This document shows, in pieces, positions 5,106 through 9,663 of a stretch of DNA of 9,663 nucleotides. Each line of letters starts with the position of its first letter. Position 1 is the first letter of the stretch. The position numbers were made by a program, and so were the translations under genes. Below the pieces are notes generated by a model. The model saw only the letters and a list, made by a program, of their open reading frames with translations, was not told where the DNA came from and searched no databases. The stretch is from an uncultured Saprospiraceae bacterium. GTDB lineage: Bacteria > Bacteroidota > Bacteroidia > Chitinophagales > Saprospiraceae. The stretch is from contig CAKZLT010000611.1 of NCBI GenBank assembly GCA_937127195.1, positions 1-9,663 of the forward strand, read 5' to 3'.

Positions 5106-7811
5106 ATGCAAAGAATTACTTTTAAAATCAATTATAAAACAAAATGGGGAGAAAAACTGATTGTTGTTGGTAATACCTCTGCACTCGGAAATGGTCGTAT
5201 AGAACACGGTTTAGCATTAGAGTATCAACCTGATGAAAGTTGGGCAATTACACTAAAAATGCAAGAAAAAACCTTTAACTATCAATACGTTGTGATAGAT
5301 AACAATTGGAACATTCTAGATACAGAATGGGGCAATCCTCGAACATTTGAAGGAAATGGTTATACAGAAAGAAACAAAATTACTCTAAATGATAGCTGGC
5401 GTGGTAAGTATCATCCAGAAAACGCGCTTTATAATTCAGCATTTTTGGAAGTCATTTTTAATACTAAAAAATATAAAAGTCCCAAAGCAAAAACAACAAG
5501 TCAACAACAACAATTACAATTTAAAATCAACGCACCTAGAGTCGAATCGGGTCAACGACTTTGTGTTTGTGGAAATATTGGACAATTAGGGAATTGGGGC
5601 GCGAGTCGTCCATTATTACTAGGAAATGAAAATTATCCAGAATGGTCAGGAGCAACGACCTACATGGCTGGCGTGAATATCGAATACAAATACGGTATTT
5701 ACGATACCGCTTCAAAAGAAGTGATTTTTCTAGAAATTGGTAAAAATAGAACACTCAACTCAGAAACGACTAACAGTCAAAATATTACAATCATCAATGA
5801 TGCTTTTTTTCAGTATCCAACAGGACATTGGAAAGGAACAGGCGTTGCATTGCCAGTTTTCAGTCTGCGAAGTAAAGATGGCTTAGGCATCGGCGAATTT
5901 AATGATATAAAATGGTTAGTAGATTGGGCAAAAGAAGTTGGGATGAAAATGGTTCAGATTCTTCCGATTAATGATACTTCTGCTACTACGACTTGGGTTG
6001 ATTCTTACCCTTATGCCGCCATTTCGGTTTATGCTTTGCATCCTATGTTTTTGAATATTGAAACCTTAAAAGGCTTTGATAAAGTGATTGACAAAGCAGC
6101 TTACAAGGCACTACAAACAGAATTAAACAACCTAGAAGTAGTTGATTATGAAGCTGTAAATAAACACAAACTAGATTTTGCTCGTCAAATTTTCAATGAA
6201 ACGAAATGTTCATTTTTTAAAAGTAAAGCCTTCAAAACTTTCTTGGCAGAAAACGAACATTGGTTAAAACCTTATGCATATTTCTGTATTTTAAGGGATA
6301 AATTCCAAACTGCGGACTTCAATCAATGGGGCGAAAATGCCATTTTTTCTGTTGAAAAAATGACCACAGCTACCGATGAAAAAAGTATCGTTTTTGATAA
6401 AATTGCTTTTTATTATTACTTGCAATTTCAACTAGACACGCAACTAAAAACAGTTGCCAACTACGCCCGAAAAAATCAAATTATACTAAAAGGTGATATT
6501 CCAATTGGAATTTATCGTTATAGTGTTGATGCTTGGACACAATCACATTTGTATCACATTGATGGTCAGGCAGGTGCGCCACCTGATCCGTTTTCAGACT
6601 TAGGACAAAACTGGGGATTTCCGACTTACAACTGGGAAGTTATGGCAGAAGATGGCTACGCATGGTGGCAAAATAGACTCAAAACACTTTCCAAATATTT
6701 TGATGCGTTCAGAATTGACCATATTTTAGGTTTTTTCAGAATTTGGCAAGTACCTCTCGATGCTGTTCAAGCAACTTTAGGGTTTTTCAATCCTGCTATC
6801 CCTGTGAGTGTTTTCGAATTTCAAGAAAAAGGAATTGACTTTGACAAAGACCGTTATTGCTCTCCTTATATTACACATGAGTTTGTTAATGAATTATTTG
6901 AAAAAGATAAATCTTTCGTCAAGTCTCAATTTTTGCAATACCAATCTGGGTCGCATTTACTAGAATTTCAGCCTGAATTTGATACTCAACGAAAAATAGA
7001 AACCTATTTGAATCAACCTGAAAATGCAGCATATCTTCATTTGCAAGAAAAACTATTTGAATTACATTCAAATATTATCTTCATAGAAGTTGAAGGTTCT
7101 AATGGTCAGGCTTTTCATCCTCGTATTGATTCTTACAAAACCAATTCTTATAAAGCACTTGATAAAGCAACTCAAGATAAAATTTATGCGATTTATCTCG
7201 ACTATTTTTATACTCGTCAAGATGATTTTTGGGCAAAATCTGCCATTACAAAATTACCTGCTATACAATCGGCTACTAATATGTTGATTTGTGGTGAAGA
7301 TTTGGGAATGATTCCAGATTGTGTGCCACAAGTAATGAAAGATTTGGATATTTTGACTTTAGAGATTCAAAGAATGTCCAAAAACCCAGCAACAGAATTT
7401 TTACAAGCTGCTGATACACCTTACTATTCTGTGAGCAGTCCTTCGACTCATGATATGTCGCCGATTAGGTTATGGTGGGAAGAAGAAAGCAAGTCATATA
7501 TTCAACGTTTTTATAATAATGAACTGAATATCAACGGTATCGCACCAAATAATTGTACCATAGAAGTAACACAAGCTATTATTGAAAAACACTTAGAGTT
7601 GCCTAGTATGTGGACTGTTTTTCCGATTTCTGATTTGTTGGGAATGAGTGAGACGCTACGTCATAGCAATCCAGAAGCCGAACGCATCAATGTTCCTTCT
7701 AATCCAAAACATTATTGGCGTTATAGAATGCATATTAGTTTGGAAGAGTTGTTGAAGAGTGAAGATTTTAAATTGAACTTGAAAGAGATCATTGAGGAAA
7801 GCGGTCGGTAG
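5106..7811 (+). CDS. malQ: 4-alpha-glucanotransferase (GH77), DPE2-type, with two CBM20 modules
   Basis: The 901-aa product has no signal peptide and should be cytosolic. It transfers glucosyl units between maltose or maltodextrins and larger glucans. Two starch-binding CBM20 modules come first: about residues 1-100 (LIVVGNTSALGNG, late TEWGNPRTF) and about 136-230 (LCVCGNIGQLGNWGASRPL, EYKYGIYD, GKNRT). GH77 follows from about 240, with LRSKDGLGIGEF. Visible motifs are GDIPIG (463-468), GAPPD (490-494), QNWGFPTYNW (501-510), DAFRIDH with the likely nucleophile Asp538, GEDLG with the likely acid/base Glu731, and STHD with the likely stabiliser Asp783. About 193 residues separate Asp538 and Glu731, against 47 in the Thermus aquaticus enzyme (Asp293/Glu340). 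This insertion, with FHPRI, is the hallmark of plant DPE2 and related bacterial enzymes, which act on maltose plus a glucan acceptor. All catalytic residues are intact. No Shine-Dalgarno motif precedes the ATG. A terminator follows at 7880. Confidence 0.95.
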   Translation: MQRITFKINYKTKWGEKLIVVGNTSALGNGRIEHGLALEYQPDESWAITLKMQEKTFNYQYVVIDNNWNILDTEWGNPRTFEGNGYTERNKITLNDSWRGKYHPENALYNSAFLEVIFNTKKYKSPKAKTTSQQQQLQFKINAPRVESGQRLCVCGNIGQLGNWGASRPLLLGNENYPEWSGATTYMAGVNIEYKYGIYDTASKEVIFLEIGKNRTLNSETTNSQNITIINDAFFQYPTGHWKGTGVALPVFSLRSKDGLGIGEFNDIKWLVDWAKEVGMKMVQILPINDTSATTTWVDSYPYAAISVYALHPMFLNIETLKGFDKVIDKAAYKALQTELNNLEVVDYEAVNKHKLDFARQIFNETKCSFFKSKAFKTFLAENEHWLKPYAYFCILRDKFQTADFNQWGENAIFSVEKMTTATDEKSIVFDKIAFYYYLQFQLDTQLKTVANYARKNQIILKGDIPIGIYRYSVDAWTQSHLYHIDGQAGAPPDPFSDLGQNWGFPTYNWEVMAEDGYAWWQNRLKTLSKYFDAFRIDHILGFFRIWQVPLDAVQATLGFFNPAIPVSVFEFQEKGIDFDKDRYCSPYITHEFVNELFEKDKSFVKSQFLQYQSGSHLLEFQPEFDTQRKIETYLNQPENAAYLHLQEKLFELHSNIIFIEVEGSNGQAFHPRIDSYKTNSYKALDKATQDKIYAIYLDYFYTRQDDFWAKSAITKLPAIQSATNMLICGEDLGMIPDCVPQVMKDLDILTLEIQRMSKNPATEFLQAADTPYYSVSSPSTHDMSPIRLWWEEESKSYIQRFYNNELNINGIAPNNCTIEVTQAIIEKHLELPSMWTVFPISDLLGMSETLRHSNPEAERINVPSNPKHYWRYRMHISLEELLKSEDFKLNLKEIIEESGR

Positions 7812-7879
7812 GTATAATGAGTGAATAATTAGATGAGTGAATATGATAGTCAATTTATATTTTTTTAATAAAAAATAAA

Positions 7880-7916
7880 TTAGGAGTTAGAGACTTTGAT
7901 GGTTTCTAACTCCTAA
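7880..7916. terminator. Bidirectional terminator between malQ and the convergent lipoprotein gene
   Basis: TTAGGAGTTAGA (7880-7891) pairs perfectly with TCTAACTCCTAA (7905-7916). Three further pairs, one of them G-T, extend the stem inward to a 7-nt loop (7895-7901). On the minus strand it is followed by a T-rich run (TTTATTTTTTATT); on the plus strand by CTTTCTTATTC. It therefore looks stronger for the minus-strand gene, but sits 68 bp after the malQ stop and 26 bp after the lipoprotein stop, placed to serve both. Confidence 0.85.
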
Positions 7917-7942
7917 CTTTCTTATTCAACATAATTTATTAC

Positions 7943-8620
7943 TTATTCAATCCGTATTCCATTATAATCATAATAGCTTTTGTAACTCCTTATGTTTACC
8001 CTTATACTATCATTATTTGGGTAGTATCTTAGGCTACTAAGATTCATATGACTAGGACCTGGATCACTTTCCATTCCCATGGATTGGTCGTAAAGACTCC
8101 AATTATATGTAATCCAATCATCGTAAAATTCTCGCATATCAATTTGTAACCCATTTTCAGTCTCTGTAGCCTCCATTATATAATTTTCTGTATATTCTGT
8201 TGTATCAAGATGACCAAAATCATCATAATGTCTAAATCTTCTAGTTGTAAGATACTTTCCTGCCAATTTTTTACTGTAGTGATTTAAAAGATAACCTCTT
8301 CGTATTGTATCTTTTGCTATAATCTCCCAAATAATCTTTTCGTTCGGGTACAGATAGGGTGATGTATATGTATTTCCTTTTATAATAGTATCTTCCAGTA
8401 GAAAATTTCTAACATATGCTGGGTAATCACCTGTTTGGTAATGTGTGACAATTCTAACTTCATCTTCATCTCCACAGCCCTCCCATTCAAAGGTTGGATA
8501 AATATCGGTAGTTAATTCTCCATTTATCGGATAAATTAATGTTACTTCATTGCAATTTTTTTCTTTCTCACAAGAAGTTAAGAGGAGTACTATACAGTAA
8601 AACAAGGTTACGTTTTTCAT
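7943..8620 (-). CDS. Lipoprotein of unknown function with a short Ig/FN3-like region
   Basis: The 225-aa product begins with a short signal sequence and a lipobox LTSC, so Cys17 should be lipidated and the protein anchored in the envelope. EKEK follows the cysteine; acidic/basic residues there resemble the surface-export signals described for Bacteroidota lipoproteins, but the match is loose. Residues about 26-95 contain LIYPINGE and YPTFEWEG, the P-x-N-G ... PTF-x-W pattern seen at the start of Ig/FN3-like beta-sandwich modules. Cys23 and Cys49 could form a disulfide. The remainder (about 96-225) is rich in Tyr, Asp and Arg and I do not recognise it. The start at 8620-8618 is fixed by the lipobox spacing. 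The gene is convergent with malQ and divergent from the kinase fragment, so it appears monocistronic. No function can be assigned. Confidence 0.75.
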   Translation of the reverse strand: MKNVTLFYCIVLLLTSCEKEKNCNEVTLIYPINGELTTDIYPTFEWEGCGDEDEVRIVTHYQTGDYPAYVRNFLLEDTIIKGNTYTSPYLYPNEKIIWEIIAKDTIRRGYLLNHYSKKLAGKYLTTRRFRHYDDFGHLDTTEYTENYIMEATETENGLQIDMREFYDDWITYNWSLYDQSMGMESDPGPSHMNLSSLRYYPNNDSIRVNIRSYKSYYDYNGIRIE

Positions 8621-8804
8621 TAGTTTTCTGTTTTATTGAAAAAAAACTACAACTATTGTAATTCTTTTTTTTGTGACTAATGTTATAAACATATATAAAA
8701 TAGTTGACTTTTACAACACTCATTACCAAAAAAACTTTCTAGAATCAATAGTCATATTCTATGATTATTTCAGAATAGTTCACTCTATTATTTTCATAAA
8801 AACC

Positions 8805-8884
8805 TTATTACGAAATAAATCGTAGTAAAATTGCATTTGTAAAAAACTTAACCTATATTTACACTACGAACAAATTCGTAATAA
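8805..8884. promoter_or_regulatory. Candidate operator repeats around the promoter
   Basis: TTATTACGAA (8805-8814) recurs inverted as TTCGTAATAA (8875-8884), bracketing the promoter core. The right copy is also half of a tight palindrome, TACGAA-CAAA-TTCGTA (8865-8880), which lies over the predicted transcription start. TACGA at 8809-8813 is likewise faced by TCGTA at 8820-8824. Such paired sites suit binding of a dimeric regulator upstream of and at the start site. This is inference from layout alone. Confidence 0.35.
8831..8861 (+). promoter_or_regulatory. Candidate Bacteroidota-type promoter of the kinase fragment
   Basis: TTG (8831-8833) and TATATTTA (8854-8861) are separated by 20 bp. 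This agrees with the TTG / TAnnTTTG promoter consensus of the phylum except for the last base. Transcription would begin about 8866, giving a leader of about 58 nt. AT-richness makes chance matches possible. Confidence 0.45.
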
Positions 8885-8923
8885 ATAAATTGAAATAAAA
8901 GCGCGCTAAAATATACACTACAC

Positions 8924-9400
8924 ATGAATAATAATAAAAAACCAACCGAATCAGAATTAGAGATTTTGCAACTTTATTTGGATCTTGAAAAATTGCGTTT
9001 TGGCGATCAATTTGAAATGAATTTTAGTTGTACTGTTCCTAACGAAGAACAGAATCATATTTTATTGCCAGCGATGTTCATTCAACCTTATATTGAGAAT
9101 GCAATCAAACATGGTTTGTTCCACAAAAAGGGTTTAAAAAAGCTCTTGGTAGAGTTTAAAATTTCGGATGACTTTCTGACTTGTATCATTGAAGACAATG
9201 GCATTGGTCAAGAAAAAGCCAATGAAATGAAAATCAAAACCTTGCACCTTCATACAGGTTTTTCAACCGAAGCCATTCAACATCGAGTGAAGTATTTAAA
9301 TCAATCTTTGAATAAAAATATTATCATCCAAACAGAAGACTTGATGGATGGTCAAGAAGCGCTGGGAACGAGAGTAATATTGCAATTTCCACTTGCCTAA
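8924..9400 (+). CDS. Truncated LytS/YehU-type sensor histidine kinase: C-terminal ATPase part only
   Basis: The 158-aa product aligns by eye with the last part of LytS/YehU-type kinases. ELEILQLYLDLEKLRFGDQF is the segment that normally follows the dimerisation/phospho-acceptor helix pair. Next come the N box QPYIENAIKHG (54-64, Asn59), the G1 box EDNGIG (90-95), TGFSTEAIQHRV (111-122) and GTRVILQFPL near the end. ATP-binding residues look intact. The NPHF-x-FN histidine motif, any membrane segments and any sensor domain are missing; full members of the family are several hundred residues long. Upstream in frame, SALKYTLH (8900-8923) resembles the ...RYTL... segment that should precede this part. 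The frame meets TGA at 8891 and offers no earlier ATG, GTG or TTG. This suggests a kinase that lost its 5' part. A stand-alone ATPase-type protein with its own promoter is the alternative. No LytTR response regulator is nearby. Confidence 0.8.
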   Translation: MNNNKKPTESELEILQLYLDLEKLRFGDQFEMNFSCTVPNEEQNHILLPAMFIQPYIENAIKHGLFHKKGLKKLLVEFKISDDFLTCIIEDNGIGQEKANEMKIKTLHLHTGFSTEAIQHRVKYLNQSLNKNIIIQTEDLMDGQEALGTRVILQFPLA

Positions 9401-9493
9401 TTGCAAAGACTCCTATAATGTTAAAATTTGCTATTTTTTATAATTCTAGCCTTTCCACTAAACTCTTTTCTAGCAAAATCATTTTATTTATAG

Positions 9494-9501
9494 TAAATTT
9501 G
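9494..9501 (+). promoter_or_regulatory. Candidate -7 box for the TonB-dependent receptor gene
   Basis: TAAATTTG is an exact match to the TAnnTTTG consensus, 38 bp before the ATG at 9540, implying a leader of about 34 nt. I see no TTG at the expected distance upstream, so support is partial. There is no hairpin terminator between the kinase fragment and this gene, so read-through is also possible. Confidence 0.35.
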
Positions 9502-9539
9502 AGGTTCTACCATTGATTCAAAAATAGCCTAGACAAACA

Positions 9540-9663
9540 ATGCAAATTAAACATAAACTCTTCGTTTTCTTTTTGTTATTCAGCACTTCTTTAATGGCTC
9601 AAAAGCGAGTAACCATGAGTGGTTATATCAAAGATGCTGTAAGTGGAGAAGATTTAATTTATG
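9540..9663 (+). CDS. Probable TonB-dependent outer-membrane receptor, N-terminal part (partial)
   Basis: Only 41 codons are in the window; the gene continues past the right edge. The product begins with a typical Sec signal peptide (MQIKHKLFVFFLLFS...), with likely cleavage after SLMA and before QKRVT. The mature part starts VTMSGYIKDAVSGEDLIY. This is how the carboxypeptidase-regulatory-like (beta-sandwich) domain at the N-terminus of many Bacteroidota TonB-dependent receptors begins, with the pattern SGY-x-KDA-x-(S/T/N)GE-x-L. Receptors of this kind import large or scarce nutrients across the outer membrane. The substrate cannot be told from this fragment. Other proteins with the same domain, for example surface proteins without a beta-barrel, remain possible. 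The ATG at 9540 is chosen because the signal peptide follows directly. Confidence 0.7.
   Translation, partial: MQIKHKLFVFFLLFSTSLMAQKRVTMSGYIKDAVSGEDLIY

Larger units (their letters stand above)
8621..8923. other. Divergent intergenic region, regulatory
   Basis: A 303-bp AT-rich gap between the lipoprotein gene (minus) and the kinase fragment (plus). Its right half holds a promoter-like sequence and inverted TACGAA-type repeats, listed separately. In the left half I see only AT-rich sequence with weak palindromes, and no clear minus-strand promoter. An in-frame TGA at 8891-8893 blocks any longer reading of the kinase ORF. Confidence 0.6.

Noticed and set aside
7817..7843. Direct repeat ATGAGTGAATA (7817-7827 and 7833-7843) after malQ.
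   Set aside because: Only two 11-bp copies in AT-rich sequence, with no palindromy or link to a feature; not enough to call an element or attachment site.
5389..7853. Short ORFs on both strands overlapping malQ (for example 5389-5589, 5536-5754, 7090-7287, 7656-7853).
   Set aside because: They overlap a long gene with all catalytic motifs intact, and show no plausible protein features.
9427..9477. Inverted TTTGCTA (9427-9433) / TAGCAAA (9471-9477) as a terminator for the kinase fragment.
   Set aside because: A 7-bp stem with a 37-nt loop and no adjacent T run is too weak to call.
1..9663. tRNA, rRNA or known riboswitch genes.
   Set aside because: I found no cloverleaf-like arrangement, rRNA-like stretch or recognisable riboswitch core by eye; covariance-model searches could not be run.

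Overview
The window looks like the chromosome of a low-GC member of the phylum Bacteroidota. Five things point there: no gene has a Shine-Dalgarno motif ahead of its start; promoter-like sequences fit the TTG / TAnnTTTG pattern of the phylum; there is an SPII lipoprotein; one gene opens like a TonB-dependent receptor with a carboxypeptidase-regulatory-like domain; and there is a LytS-type kinase module of the sort common in this group. I cannot fix the order or genus. Nothing indicates a plasmid or phage.

Layout, left to right. The minus strand carries the start of an unnamed membrane protein (1-197, running off the edge). Next is a hairpin-plus-T-tract terminator (257-294) serving a very long AsmA-family inner-membrane protein (371-4024, minus). 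A 751-bp AT-rich intergenic region (4025-4775) follows, packed with palindromic DNA. It holds a 197-bp non-coding element with 25-bp terminal inverted repeats and an exact 8-bp flanking direct repeat (MITE-like), a second nested hairpin element, and copies of a 13-14-bp word. On the plus strand come a 76-aa membrane protein (4776-5006) and malQ (5106-7811), a DPE2-type 4-alpha-glucanotransferase with two CBM20 modules. A terminator at 7880-7916 is shared with a convergent lipoprotein gene (7943-8620, minus). A promoter-like region with inverted repeats (8805-8884) precedes a 158-aa ORF (8924-9400) that holds only the ATPase half of a LytS/YehU-type histidine kinase. The window ends in the first 41 codons of a probable TonB-dependent receptor (9540-9663).

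How the genes relate. There is no obvious single pathway. MalQ acts in cytosolic maltose/maltodextrin metabolism, the AsmA-like protein in envelope biogenesis or lipid handling, and the last gene probably in outer-membrane uptake. The two items most worth following up are the MITE-like element at 4128-4324, whose inner hairpins show a compensatory base-pair change, and the kinase fragment at 8924-9400, which lacks its sensor and phospho-acceptor histidine. I did not find a multi-gene system that I could defend as new.
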